From: Bacillota bacterium
GTDB lineage: Bacteria > Bacillota > DSM-12270 > Thermacetogeniales > Thermacetogeniaceae
DNA: 64,000 nt
Reading direction: 5' to 3'
NCBI GenBank assembly: GCA_029907475.1
Contig: JARYLU010000006.1
Coordinates: 40,761 to 104,760, forward strand
Numbering within the stretch: the first letter of the stretch is position 1; every line of letters starts with the position of its first letter. A program made the position numbers and the translations under genes. The notes under the pieces were generated by a model. The model had not been told where the DNA came from, did no database searches, and saw only the letters and a list, made by a program, of their open reading frames with translations. Of the stretch, positions 30,417 to 39,582 are shown one piece after another.

Positions 30417-31991
30417 ATGGCCAAGATCATCGTCGACCCCATTACAAGAATTGAGGGCCATTTAGGAATTGAGGCCGAGGTCAAAGACGGTAAAATCGTG
30501 AACGTCTGGGCTCGTTCTACGATGGCCAGGGGTCTGGAAAAGATGCTGATAGGAAAAGACCCGCGCGATGCGGTCTATGTTACGGAACGCGTGTGTGGCG
30601 TATGTGTAGGTTCTCACGGGTGGGCCTCCTCTCTGGCCGTAGAGCGCGCCCAGGGGACGCAAAATTTGCCTGAGCTTGCCCGGCTGATGCGAAATCTCAT
30701 CGTAGGCGCCGCCTGGTTGCACGACAAGCCGCTCCATTTTTACCACCTTTCTGCGCTCGACTACCTTGACCTTGCCGCGCTGACTAACTATAACGGGTCC
30801 AGCCCCTACATTGCCAAGGTCAAACAGCTCATTCTCGATCAGCAGGCGGGTCCGCTCCTGCCCCGTTACGAACCCGACGAGTTTACGGTGCGGGACCCCA
30901 ATCTGGTCGCACACTGTGTGGAAAGCTACGTGAAAGCCCTCGAAATGCAGGCAAAAGCAAAGAAAATGTCGGCGCTTTTCTCCGGAAAACAACCTCACCA
31001 GGCGAGCATTTTACCCGGCGGCGTTACCTATTTACCCGATTCCCGCAAAATTGCAGCCTTCCGGAGCCTGCTTGATGAAGTATCCGAATTTATCGAAAAC
31101 ACGTACGTGGCAGATGTCGTGACACTCGGAACAGGCCCCTTACTGAAACTCGCAACCTCCAACGTAGGTGTGGGTTACCAGAATTACCTCTCTTTCGGAG
31201 GCTTCCCCGAAGACGGGACAAACCTGAACTTCCTGCTTCCGCCAGGCGCAATCGTCGGCGGAAAGCTCGACAACAGCAGCACCAACCCCGCCAATATCGA
31301 AAAGAATATCAGTGAAGATGTCAAATTCGGATGGTATGACCCGAAAGACGGAGGGCACCCGTATAACGGAAAACAGAACTTCCAGCTCGACAAAAAGGAT
31401 GCTTATACCTACTCCAAGGCCCCGCGTTACAAGGGAGAACCGATGGAAGTCGGGCCACTTGCCCGGATGATGGTCGCAGTCAGCCGGAACGTAAAACATA
31501 ACGCCGTTGACACGTTGAAAAGCCTCGTGGCAAAAGGCGTAAAACCCGGCGCCGTGGCACGGCACGCGGCACGCGCCCTGGAGGGATTGATGGTGCGTGA
31601 CGCCATGTACAGGTGGCTCGATGACCTGGAGAAGCGGATCGCTCAGGGTGAACGGACAATCCACGATACGGCGCACTGGGATCCTCCTGCTTCAGGACGC
31701 GGCTACGGATTGGTAGAAGCACCGCGCGGCGGGTTGGGACACTGGTGCGTCATCAACAACAAAGTCCTCGAAAATTACGCCATGGTAGTGCCGACTACCT
31801 GGAACGCCTCGCCGCGCGATGCAAAAGGCGAGGTGGGGCCGATCGAGCGTGCACTGATGGGATGCCCGGTTGCAGACCTGAAAAATCCCATCAACATCGT
31901 GCGCATCGTGCACTCATTCGACCCCTGTATCGCCTGTGCAGTCCACCTGATCGATCCCGAGTCGAACAGAACGATCCGGGTGGAAATGTAA
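30417..31991 (+). CDS. [NiFe] hydrogenase large subunit
   Basis: Holds the nickel-iron site that interconverts H2 and protons. It starts MAKIIVDPITRIEGHLGIE, has the first cysteine pair RVCGVCVGSHGW (C60, C63) and the second DPCIACAVH (C504, C507) near the C-terminus. A 14-residue extension after His510 should be removed by a dedicated maturation protease. At 524 residues it is typical of group 1 enzymes; it is exported with the small subunit. I use ATG 30417; the longer frame from GTG 30384 has no ribosome site. No protease or cytochrome b follows; a terminator does. Confidence 0.94.
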   Translation: MAKIIVDPITRIEGHLGIEAEVKDGKIVNVWARSTMARGLEKMLIGKDPRDAVYVTERVCGVCVGSHGWASSLAVERAQGTQNLPELARLMRNLIVGAAWLHDKPLHFYHLSALDYLDLAALTNYNGSSPYIAKVKQLILDQQAGPLLPRYEPDEFTVRDPNLVAHCVESYVKALEMQAKAKKMSALFSGKQPHQASILPGGVTYLPDSRKIAAFRSLLDEVSEFIENTYVADVVTLGTGPLLKLATSNVGVGYQNYLSFGGFPEDGTNLNFLLPPGAIVGGKLDNSSTNPANIEKNISEDVKFGWYDPKDGGHPYNGKQNFQLDKKDAYTYSKAPRYKGEPMEVGPLARMMVAVSRNVKHNAVDTLKSLVAKGVKPGAVARHAARALEGLMVRDAMYRWLDDLEKRIAQGERTIHDTAHWDPPASGRGYGLVEAPRGGLGHWCVINNKVLENYAMVVPTTWNASPRDAKGEVGPIERALMGCPVADLKNPINIVRIVHSFDPCIACAVHLIDPESNRTIRVEM

Positions 31992-32033
31992 AACTTAACT
32001 AAAATATTTAAATTCTAACTGAATCTACACCCC

Positions 32034-32063
32034 GGCGGGAGCACACAGCTCCCGCCCTTTTTT
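32034..32063 (+). terminator. terminator of the fdh-hydrogenase operon
   Basis: A perfect 9-bp stem GGCGGGAGC/GCTCCCGCC with loop ACACA is followed by six T residues, 43 nt after the hydrogenase large-subunit stop. Confidence 0.92.
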
Positions 32064-32153
32064 AGTTTGCCAGCCCGGGCTTTTTGTGCCCAACCTAAAA
32101 CCCGGAGATACACCCTTCCCCCCATCCTATTTTTCTTCATTTTTCCGCCTGCC

Positions 32154-32460
32154 TTGAAAAATATGATCCAGGTTATCCTTGCGCTCGCTCCCGGACTCCG
32201 GTCGGTTGCCAGGCAAGCACTTCCACTCGCTCCTGATTCCGCTCCCAGCACTCACTGCTGCTTCGTGAGCCAAAAAAGATACAAAACGGAATATCAAGAC
32301 AAAGGCTAATTATGTAACAGAGTTTCGGTGAGTGCTGGGCGCCGGGTGCTGTTACCCGTCTCCAGGGGTCGCTTGTCAGAAGGCTTGCCTGGCTTAGTAG
32401 TGAGGGTAACAACCCTGCAAGGTCTTCAGGCGCAAGGATAACCTTTTATTTTCGTCCTTG
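32154..32460 (+). mobile_element. MITE-like repeat, copy A
   Basis: A 275-bp core (32170-32444) is bounded by perfect 15-bp terminal inverted repeats, AGGTTATCCTTGCGC and GCGCAAGGATAACCT. It also has sub-terminal partial inverted repeats (GCCAGGCAAGC) and an internal CCCAGCACTCAC/GTGAGTGCTGGG stem. It codes for nothing. A ~94% identical copy lies inverted at 62398-62708 and the similarity continues ~16 nt past each terminal repeat. No clear target-site duplication is seen. Confidence 0.75.
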
Positions 32461-32470
32461 ACGATAAAAC

Positions 32471-34309
32471 TCAATGAACAAGAAAGCAGGCCACCCGGTG
32501 GGAGGAGCAGGCTTTCAATTCCGGCTTTTCCCGGTTACACCTGAGGAGAGCGCCGGGACAGCGCCGGACAAAAGGACAGCCCTGGCTGCCCCCGGCAGAA
32601 GCCTCGCTTTTCGTGGGACGCTCGATAAAGCAGCCCACAGTTCCCGCAAAAAGCTCTCCTGACAGCGCGGGGGCTGCCTCCACCAGGCACCTCGTATATG
32701 GGTGAAGGGGGTTGTCGACGATCTCACTCGTCGCCCCTTCTTCCATGATTAAGCCCTGGAGCATAACTGCCATGCGGTCGCTGACCTTCCTGGCCAGGGC
32801 GAGGTCGTGGGTAATTAAAAGAAGCGCCAAACCCCTTGCCTCCTGAAGGTTAAGGAGGAGTTTCAAGATCTTCGCCTGGACACTGGCATCGAGCGCGGAA
32901 GTGGGTTCATCGGCAATGAGCAGCTTCGGGTCGAGGACGAGGGCGCGGGCAATCGCCACTCTCTGCGCTTCGCCGCCACTCAAGTGATGGGGATACTTCC
33001 TTAAGAAATCCTCATCTCCAGGTAGTTCCACTTCATTCAAGACCTGCCGCACCTTTTCGAGTTTTTCCGCCTCACTGCCCCATCCCTGAACGTCAAGGGG
33101 CTCCTTGACAGCCTGGTAAACGTTCATCCGGTGGCTGATCGACTCTTTGGGATTCTGGAAGATTATCTGGATTCGTTTATAAAAACCCCTGTCCCATTTA
33201 ACAACCCGCTCGCCCTCCAAAAAGACTTCTCCCTGCTCAGCCTTGAACAGCCCCATAATGGTTTTCGCCAGGGTGGTCTTTCCGGAGCCGCTCTCCCCGA
33301 CAAGGGCGAGCGTTTCTCCTTCGTAAAGGGTGAGGTCGACGCCTTGCAGGACTTTTACCTTGCCGAAACTCTTGCCGATGTTTTCGGCCTCCAGCAGGGG
33401 AACGATCCCGCCGCGGTGGCAGGCCAGCCGCCTGTCATTCTTTTCCTGGAGTTCAGGGACATCGCGCTCGCAGGCAGCAATCCTTTGGGTGCACCTCGGA
33501 TGAAAAGGACAGCCGTTTACCTGGTGCGACATCCTTCCTGGTATTCCCTGCAGGTCTTTAGTTGTGGTCATGTTGGGGTATGAGCGCAAGAGCCCGCGCG
33601 TGTAAGGATGCCTGGGGAACCCAAGCAACTCGCCGGTCGGGCCGAGCTCCAGGATCCTGCCGCCGTATAGCACCGCCAGCCTCCCGGCCAGCTTGGCCGC
33701 AACAGCAATATCGTGAGTGATCACCAGAGTGGCCTTGTTCTTCGTGACCTCTCTGAGCAAATTGATGATCTCGGCTTTTGTAAAGGCATCGAGGGCTGCG
33801 GTCGGCTCATCGAGGATTAAAACATCCGGGTCGTTGGCCAGAGCGATGCAGGTGAGCGCCCTCTGCTTCTCTCCCCCGCTCAGCTGGTGAGGGTAGGAGT
33901 TGGCTTTACCGGCGTCTAAGCCGAATCTTTCCAGCAGCTGCCGGGCGTGTTCGCTTGCCGAGTCCTCGTCTTTTTCCCCATGCACGAGAATCGCCTCCAC
34001 GACCTGCTGGCTGACCGTGTAGAGGGGGTGGAGGGCGTCCTCGACGTTTTGAAAGACCATGGCAATCTGCCGGCCGCGGACCGGCCGCAACTCCTCCTCC
34101 GAAAGGGTGAGAAGGTTCCTGCCGCAAAAGAGGATCTCCCCGCTGCAGCGGCCTGCAACAAGCCCCAAAATGCTCAGGCCCAGCGTGGTCTTCCCGGCGC
34201 CCGATTCCCCGATGATGGCGAGAGATTCCCCTTTTTCCAGGACCAGATCAATTTCCCTGATCACTGCGAGACCGTTGTAAGAAACCTGCAGATTCCTAAT
34301 CTCCAGCAT
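32471..34309 (-). CDS. fused double ATPase of a peptide/nickel-type ABC importer
   Basis: A single 612-residue chain joins the two ATPases that are normally separate DppD and DppF (or NikD, NikE). Half 1 (~1-300) has Walker A GESGAGKTT, signature LSGGEKQRA, Walker B VLILDEPTAALD and the oligopeptide-type C-terminal cysteine box (CPFHPRC...C). Half 2 (~305-612) has GESGSGKTT, LSGGEAQRVA, LLIADEPTSALD and its own cysteine box (CPFVRRCPGALLRC). It powers the two permeases encoded upstream, with which it overlaps. The solute is unknown; peptides, nickel complexes or other metallophores are all carried by this family. Confidence 0.92.
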   Translation of the reverse strand: MLEIRNLQVSYNGLAVIREIDLVLEKGESLAIIGESGAGKTTLGLSILGLVAGRCSGEILFCGRNLLTLSEEELRPVRGRQIAMVFQNVEDALHPLYTVSQQVVEAILVHGEKDEDSASEHARQLLERFGLDAGKANSYPHQLSGGEKQRALTCIALANDPDVLILDEPTAALDAFTKAEIINLLREVTKNKATLVITHDIAVAAKLAGRLAVLYGGRILELGPTGELLGFPRHPYTRGLLRSYPNMTTTKDLQGIPGRMSHQVNGCPFHPRCTQRIAACERDVPELQEKNDRRLACHRGGIVPLLEAENIGKSFGKVKVLQGVDLTLYEGETLALVGESGSGKTTLAKTIMGLFKAEQGEVFLEGERVVKWDRGFYKRIQIIFQNPKESISHRMNVYQAVKEPLDVQGWGSEAEKLEKVRQVLNEVELPGDEDFLRKYPHHLSGGEAQRVAIARALVLDPKLLIADEPTSALDASVQAKILKLLLNLQEARGLALLLITHDLALARKVSDRMAVMLQGLIMEEGATSEIVDNPLHPYTRCLVEAAPALSGELFAGTVGCFIERPTKSEASAGGSQGCPFVRRCPGALLRCNREKPELKACSSHRVACFLVH

Positions 34310-35150
34310 TTCCTTCCCCTCTCCGCAAGCGCGGATTCAAGGCCTTCTCCAGGGCGTAGCCGATGAAGGTCAGGGCGATGATCGTCAGGGAAAGAGCAAC
34401 ACCTGGCGGCAAAAGCCACCACTTCCAAACGCTGAGGTAGAAAAATGCGAGAGCCTGCTGCATCATCTTTCCCCAACTGACAAGTGTAGGATCTGAAATT
34501 CCCAGGAAAGAAAGCCCTGCTTCCATAAATACCGCTCTCCGGGCGTCCTGGACCATCACCGCCACCACCACCGGACCGAGGTCAGGGACGATGTGGCGGA
34601 GAACCAGGTGCGGCCACCCGGCACCGAATGTGCGGGCTGCGGCCACATGGACCCTCTCTTTGAGCGAAAGCGCCTGCGCTCTGACAACCCTCGCCCCTCC
34701 GGGGCACAGAAGAGCAGCAAGCACCACGATCAGCAAGACGATGTTTGGGCGAAGATAAGCCGAAACCAGAATCACCACAATCACCGGAGGCACGACGATC
34801 ATCGCATCCACCACCCGCATCACCAGCCGGTCGTAAGCCCTGCCAAAGAGCGCGGCAGTGCACCCAACAAAGACGCTGAGCAGGGCAGAGAGCAGAGAAA
34901 CCCCGCAGCCAACCGCAAGCGAAGTGCGCGCCCCGTACAGGAGCTGGGTCCAGATGTCCTGGCCAACGTCGTTGGTCCCCAGCAGGTGCTGTATGGAGGG
35001 AGGGCTGAACACCAAACCCGTATAAGAGTGCGGTTGGTAGCGGGTGAGTAGCGGGGCAAAGACGGCAATCGCGACGATCAAGGTGATCACCACTAATCCA
35101 AGTTTTCCGAAGCTGTCCTGCCTGATCTCCTCCCAGTAGTTGACGTGCAC
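34296..35150 (-). CDS. ABC importer permease, DppC/NikC type
   Basis: Inner-membrane channel subunit. After a short cytosolic start, a helix (LGLVVITLIVAIAVFAPLL) precedes the extracytoplasmic HLLGTNDVGQDIWTQLLYGARTSL motif typical of DppC. Further helices and the EAA-type loop (AARTFGAGWPHLVLRHIVP) follow. I set the start at GTG 35150, 6 nt after AGAGGAGG. The longer frame from 35237 overlaps dppB by 56 nt and lacks a ribosome site. It overlaps the ATPase gene by 14 nt. Confidence 0.9.
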   Translation of the reverse strand: MHVNYWEEIRQDSFGKLGLVVITLIVAIAVFAPLLTRYQPHSYTGLVFSPPSIQHLLGTNDVGQDIWTQLLYGARTSLAVGCGVSLLSALLSVFVGCTAALFGRAYDRLVMRVVDAMIVVPPVIVVILVSAYLRPNIVLLIVVLAALLCPGGARVVRAQALSLKERVHVAAARTFGAGWPHLVLRHIVPDLGPVVVAVMVQDARRAVFMEAGLSFLGISDPTLVSWGKMMQQALAFFYLSVWKWWLLPPGVALSLTIIALTFIGYALEKALNPRLRRGEGNAGD

Positions 35151-35181
35151 GGCGAACCTCCTCTGCGTGCCAGAAGCTTTT

Positions 35182-36159
35182 TTATCCTTGCTGGCCAGAG
35201 AGGACCCTCGGGTCGATCCTGGCATACAAGAGATCAACCAGATAGTTCGTCACCAGGATGACGGCGGTTACCGCCAGGAGAATCCCCTGCATCAAGGGGT
35301 AGTCGCGCGTCAGCAAGGAATTGTATAGAAGCGAGCCCACACCAGGGTAAGAAAAGATAATCTCGACGAAAAGGGCACCGGTTACTAAATGAGCAAGCTG
35401 GAGCCCGGTTGCCGTCACTACGGGCAAAAGCGAGCTTTTCCCGGCGTGCCTGTATCTGATTACTCTTTCGCGGCAGCCTTTCGCCCTGGCCGTGAGAATG
35501 AAGGCTTCACCGAGAGTAGTGACCATCGTATTCCTGGTCAACAGATAGCTCCCCGTGAGGCGGACGAGGGCCAGCGCCAGCAGAGGAAGCAGCAAGTGAT
35601 GCAGGACATCAAGAACGAAGCTGATTCCTGTTTTTCCGGCGTAAGGCGTAACCGCCCCCGCGAGCGGCATCGCCCCTAAGGCGACTCCGAAGAAGAGGAG
35701 CAAAAGGATACCCATGAAAAAGTCGGGGAACCCGCTTAAAAACATCAGTCCTGTAATCAGGGTCTTGTCCAAGAGGCGGCCGCGCCGGTAGCCTGACTCG
35801 ATTCCTAGAACGATGCCGAGAGCGTTGGAAACCAAGACCGCAAGGCCGACCAGGAGGAGGGTCCAGGGGAGGAAGCTGACGATCATCCTGGAAACGGGAG
35901 CGTTGTAGTAATAAGAATGCCCGAGGTCGCCGCGCAGCAGGGTCGAGACATAGGCGGTAAACTGCTCGCTCAAGGTCTTGTCGAGAGAAAACCGCCGGAT
36001 GATTTCGGCTTTCAGCTCGGGGTTCATGGCAATCAATGCCTCTTCCCCGTAGATCGCCTGCAGGGGATCCCCGGGCAAAAGCCGCGGCAGCAAGAAGTTC
36101 AAAGCGATGAGCAGAAAAAAGGCAATCAGGTAGCTGACTCCCGGGCTTGTCTTCCTCAA
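35182..36159 (-). CDS. ABC importer permease, DppB/NikB type
   Basis: 325-residue membrane subunit with about six helices. The N-terminal helix runs into LLPRLLPGDPLQAIYGEE, the usual DppB pattern, and the region STLLRGDLGHSYYYNAPV is also characteristic. The EAA-type loop is ARAKGCRERVIRYRHAGKSSLLP. It starts with TTG, 7 nt after GGGGG, and lies 33 nt downstream of the binding-protein gene. Confidence 0.92.
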   Translation of the reverse strand: MRKTSPGVSYLIAFFLLIALNFLLPRLLPGDPLQAIYGEEALIAMNPELKAEIIRRFSLDKTLSEQFTAYVSTLLRGDLGHSYYYNAPVSRMIVSFLPWTLLLVGLAVLVSNALGIVLGIESGYRRGRLLDKTLITGLMFLSGFPDFFMGILLLLFFGVALGAMPLAGAVTPYAGKTGISFVLDVLHHLLLPLLALALVRLTGSYLLTRNTMVTTLGEAFILTARAKGCRERVIRYRHAGKSSLLPVVTATGLQLAHLVTGALFVEIIFSYPGVGSLLYNSLLTRDYPLMQGILLAVTAVILVTNYLVDLLYARIDPRVLSGQQG

Positions 36160-36192
36160 CTCCAGACCCCCTCAGTCACCCCGACAAAAAGA

Positions 36193-37812
36193 TTATTTCA
36201 CAAAAGCCGCCTTGTTCAGGGCGATAGGAACGCCGCTGGCGATTCCCTGCCAGGTGTAGAAAAGCTCCACCTGGCCGTCATGCGCCAGATACCAGGTCGG
36301 GTAGTAGATCGGCAGAGCCGGAACTTCCCCGGCATACACCTTCTGGATCTCGCCGACGATCTTTTTGCGCTCCTTCCCGTCTGTCGCCTGCTGCTGCTTT
36401 TTCAAAAGATCTACAAGATGCTTGTTCTCAACAAACCTGGCGCTGTTGAAGCCCTGGCCGATGATCACCTTGCTCAAGATCTCCGGATCTCCCCCAATTC
36501 CCCCGTGACCGCTCAAGGCGAGATCGAACTTCCATTCGACCACCATGTTGTCCAGGGTCTTCGCTTCCAGGCTCCGCAGGTTGACTTTGATGCCGGCGTT
36601 TTCCAGCTGCTGCCTGATCATCTCCCCTTCGCGTTCCCCAGGAGAGCTGCCGCCTCCCGAGACAAGGAGCACGAGCTCGAGCGCCCTCCCGCCCTTCTGG
36701 TAGTAACCGTCCTTTTTCACATAGCCCAGGCTTTCTAAGATTTCCCCTGCTTTTGCGGGGTTGTATGGATACTGCTCGGTTTCAGGATCGAACCAGTGGC
36801 TGTCTGAAGGGACGATCCCCGGGCTTCCTGCCAGCCCGTGCCCGCGGAGGCAGGCAGCGACGATCTGCCGGCGGTCGATGGCGTAAGCCAGGGCCTGTCT
36901 GAACTTCTTGTCGTTGAACGGGGCCTTCTTGTGGTTGATCATCAGCTTGGCGACCCAGTCGTGAGAGCTCTCGATGACCGTAAACCCTTCCTTTTTCAGG
37001 TCCTCCGCGAGCTCAGGGGGAATGCTGGCGGCATTGACCTGCTTCTGTCTCAAGGCGCTGGCGGCCATTTCATCGCTTATTTTCACGAACTTCAGCTGCT
37101 CCACCTTCGGCTTCCCCTGGTAGTAATTGTCATAGGCCTGGTAAAGGTAAGTCCCCTGAGCCTTGTTGTAGTCAACAAGCCTAAAGGGCCCGGTTCCGAT
37201 CAGTGCTTCCTTTTCCTGGAACTGCTCGGGATTTTGAACATCTTTCCAGATGTGCTCAGGAAGAATGGGAACAGTGCAGGCGATGTTGTCCATAAAAGGA
37301 GCGTAGGGCTTGGTCAAGTAGGCCTTCACAGTGCAGTCATCAACAGCCTCGACCTTTTCCACAACGCTGAGATCAACCCACTCGTAGGGGTGTTCCTTCA
37401 TGTAGTCGAAAGTAAAGACCACATCGCCGGCAGTGAACTCCTGCCCGTCGTGCCAGGTAGCATTCTTCCGGAGCTTGAAGACATAGGCGTTTTCATTCTT
37501 GAGATACTCCCAGCTCTCAGCGAGGGCAGGGACATAGCCTTTGCTGTCCTTCCAGACCAAAGTGTCGAAAATGAAGCTCATCCGCACATAACCCGGACCC
37601 CGTGAATAGTGGGCGTACGGTGAGGGGAAACCCCAGTCGCCGGTGGGATCGGCAACCGCATAGACGGCGATCCTTTCGCTCTGGGCCGGCTTTTCTTTGG
37701 CAGCCTTCTGCGCCCCACACCCCGGCGCACTGAAGACGATTAAGCTTAAGGCAACGGCAAAGGCCAGCAGCTGCCATGCCCTCTGTTTGCTTTTGCGGAA
37801 GCGAAAACTCAT
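36193..37812 (-). CDS. extracellular solute-binding lipoprotein, family 5
   Basis: Captures the solute for the importer. The signal peptide (basic RFRKSKQR, hydrophobic ~15-30) ends in a lipobox-like SAPGC, so Cys33 is probably lipid-modified and holds the protein on the outer face of the membrane. The body has the SBP_bac_5 pattern: PALAESWEYL...FKLRKNATWHDGQEFTAGDVVFTFDYM, LIGTGPFRLVDYN and FRQALAYAIDRRQIV. I start at ATG 37812, preceded by GGGGAG. Peptide, nickel-chelate or other binding cannot be told. Its place between hydrogenase and molybdopterin operons makes metal supply worth testing. Confidence 0.88.
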   Translation of the reverse strand: MSFRFRKSKQRAWQLLAFAVALSLIVFSAPGCGAQKAAKEKPAQSERIAVYAVADPTGDWGFPSPYAHYSRGPGYVRMSFIFDTLVWKDSKGYVPALAESWEYLKNENAYVFKLRKNATWHDGQEFTAGDVVFTFDYMKEHPYEWVDLSVVEKVEAVDDCTVKAYLTKPYAPFMDNIACTVPILPEHIWKDVQNPEQFQEKEALIGTGPFRLVDYNKAQGTYLYQAYDNYYQGKPKVEQLKFVKISDEMAASALRQKQVNAASIPPELAEDLKKEGFTVIESSHDWVAKLMINHKKAPFNDKKFRQALAYAIDRRQIVAACLRGHGLAGSPGIVPSDSHWFDPETEQYPYNPAKAGEILESLGYVKKDGYYQKGGRALELVLLVSGGGSSPGEREGEMIRQQLENAGIKVNLRSLEAKTLDNMVVEWKFDLALSGHGGIGGDPEILSKVIIGQGFNSARFVENKHLVDLLKKQQQATDGKERKKIVGEIQKVYAGEVPALPIYYPTWYLAHDGQVELFYTWQGIASGVPIALNKAAFVK

Positions 37813-37911
37813 CACTTCTCCCCCTTTAAGATTTCAGGTTAAACCAAGCAATGCGAGCGTTTTCTACGCTGTCAAGGTCTGAAAGAATAAGGCGCGCCTT
37901 TCTGTCGCTCG

Positions 37912-37964
37912 AAAAAAAAGACCACGACGGCTCTTCCTCCTGGAAGATTTCGACACCTTCGTGG
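37912..37964 (-). terminator. leader hairpin with T-run upstream of the ABC importer
   Basis: On the minus strand CCACGA (37964-37959) pairs with TCGTGG (37927-37922), enclosing a second stem CTTCC/GGAAG, and the run TCTTTTTTTT follows. It lies ~100 nt upstream of the binding-protein start. It could end read-through from the molybdopterin operon or act as an attenuator. The rest of 37816-38140 is AT-rich with no gene and no riboswitch class I recognise. Confidence 0.5.
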
Positions 37965-38140
37965 CGCCCATCGGGTCACTTTTCGTTTATGCTTGCTGAC
38001 AGTGACAGTTAAACGCATCGGCCTTTGTTTGATAATTTTTGACCTGCGAATCCATTTCGCACTTTTCGATAGAATGAAATTCTTCATTTATTTAAAAAAT
38101 CCTTCTTCGCTTGACGAGTTCCGGTAGAAAAAATTATTTT

Positions 38141-38632
38141 TTACTCCTGGCGGGCACATTCTCCTCCCCGCCCCTGAAGAATTTCAAGAGCATGAGGAAG
38201 TGCCGGTAAAATCACTTCCAGGTTCTCCCGAACGGCGCGCGGGCTCCCCGGGAGGTTGATGATCAAGGTTTTGCCGCGGCTCCCCGCGACGGCACGCGAA
38301 AGCATTGCACGGGGAGTATGTTTGAGGCCTGCAGCGCGCATTGCCTCGGGAATTCCCGGAATGAGCCGATCAATTACCTCGAGGGTCGCCTCGGGGGTCA
38401 CGTCGCGAGGAGCGAGGCCGGTGCCTCCGGTTGTCAGCACTAGATCCACCTGTTGGTGATCGGAGTATGCAATCAGCTTTGCAACCAGTTCATCTTTTTC
38501 GTCTGGAACAACATCGTAAGCAACAACCTCTCCTTCAATTGAAGCAACCATTTCTTTAATGAGAGCAGCGCTGCGGTCTTCCCGCGCTCCCCGCGCGCCC
38601 TGGTCGCTCGCCGTCAAAATCGCCACCTTCAT
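38141..38632 (-). CDS. mog: molybdopterin adenylyltransferase-type protein (Mog/MoaB)
   Basis: A 163-residue MoCF-domain protein that activates molybdopterin with ATP before metal insertion. It has MKVAILTASDQGARGAREDRS, the conserved DLVLTTGGTGLAPRDVTPEAT, and INLPGSPRAVRENL. I start at ATG 38632, 6 nt after AAGGAGGG. It is the last gene of the molybdopterin operon. MoaB and Mog proteins are hard to separate by eye. Confidence 0.9.
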   Translation of the reverse strand: MKVAILTASDQGARGAREDRSAALIKEMVASIEGEVVAYDVVPDEKDELVAKLIAYSDHQQVDLVLTTGGTGLAPRDVTPEATLEVIDRLIPGIPEAMRAAGLKHTPRAMLSRAVAGSRGKTLIINLPGSPRAVRENLEVILPALPHALEILQGRGGECARQE

Positions 38633-38646
38633 TCCCGTCCCTCCTT

Positions 38647-39093
38647 TTAACCGCATTCCGGTAAGACCACTTCAACGGGGTCACCCACTTTCACGGGACC
38701 GCTTTTTAAGACGCGGATAAAAATCCCCTCGCGGGGCATCACGCAATCCCCTGCCTGGTAGTAAATGGCACACCTTGAATGGCACTCTTTTCCGACCTGC
38801 GTCACTTCCCCGAGAGCATGTTCACCCAAACGAATCCTGGTTCCCAGGGGAAGGGTTGTAAGCTCAATCCCCTCGGTCGTGATATTTTCCGCAAAATCTC
38901 CCGGCCCCACCTGCAGCCCCTGTTCCTGCATCTTTTTGATGCTTTCCAGGGCGAGGAGGCTGACCTGACGGTGCCAGGGCCCTGCGTGGGCATCCCCTTC
39001 AAGGCCGAAATTTTCAATCAGCATCGCCTGTCCGATGTTGGTCTTGCGCTCTCCCTTATTCACACTCGTGCATACCGCTACGATCTTTCCCAT
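38647..39093 (-). CDS. MOSC-domain protein
   Basis: 148 residues with the MOSC fold pattern: [22 protein letters not shown], then [14 protein letters not shown], then the conserved cysteine region [18 protein letters not shown] domains bind or carry sulfur and molybdenum cofactor. Small stand-alone forms are often next to moaC and mog, as here; their exact task in sulfuration or cofactor sorting is not settled. It overlaps moaC by 16 nt. Confidence 0.88.
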   Translation of the reverse strand: MGKIVAVCTSVNKGERKTNIGQAMLIENFGLEGDAHAGPWHRQVSLLALESIKKMQEQGLQVGPGDFAENITTEGIELTTLPLGTRIRLGEHALGEVTQVGKECHSRCAIYYQAGDCVMPREGIFIRVLKSGPVKVGDPVEVVLPECG

Positions 39094-39578
39094 TCTTCTT
39101 CTCCCTCCCGTAGAAAAGTGCCGCTCTTGCCGCCCGATTTTTCCACAAGCCGGATTTCAGCAACCACCATCCCCCGGTCCACCGCCTTGCACATGTCGTA
39201 AATCGTCAATGCAGCTACGCTTACGGCAGTCAGGGCCTCCATTTCCACCCCGGTTTTCCCCCGGCTCTTGACCCGCGCTTCAATTTCAACGGCGCCGTGC
39301 CCTTCATCAAACCGGAAGCTTAAACTTACACCGTCCAGCAACAAGGGATGGCACATCGGGATCAGTTCGGGGGTCCGCTTTGCTGCCATGATCCCTGCAA
39401 CCTGCGCCACCCCTAAAACATCCCCTTTCGCGATCCCGCCGCTTTTAATTAAATTTAACGTTTCCGGCGCCATCAAAACCTTGCCCCGCGCCCTTGCCTC
39501 GCGCGCCGTTTCAGCCTTTCCTCCCACATCAACCATGCGGGCGCGGCCCTGCGGATCAAAATGGGTTAATCCAGCCAA
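39078..39578 (-). CDS. moaC: cyclic pyranopterin monophosphate synthase
   Basis: With MoaA turns GTP into cyclic pyranopterin phosphate. It has [25 protein letters not shown], the active-site [13 protein letters not shown], and [26 protein letters not shown] set the start at TTG 39578, preceded by GGGGG at ~7 nt, because this gives the usual N-terminus and places it 4 nt after the moaA stop; a longer frame reaches 39626. About 166 residues. Confidence 0.93.
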   Translation of the reverse strand: MAGLTHFDPQGRARMVDVGGKAETAREARARGKVLMAPETLNLIKSGGIAKGDVLGVAQVAGIMAAKRTPELIPMCHPLLLDGVSLSFRFDEGHGAVEIEARVKSRGKTGVEMEALTAVSVAALTIYDMCKAVDRGMVVAEIRLVEKSGGKSGTFLREGEEEWERS

Positions 39579-39582
39579 ATGT

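Noticed and set aside
30417..31991. Selenocysteine ([NiFeSe]) hydrogenase
   Set aside because: All four nickel ligands are encoded by ordinary cysteine codons (CGVC and CIAC) with no in-frame TGA.
37872..38087. 71-residue basic frame upstream of the importer
   Set aside because: It covers the hairpin-and-T-run leader and its Arg/Lys/Phe-rich composition looks like translated non-coding DNA.
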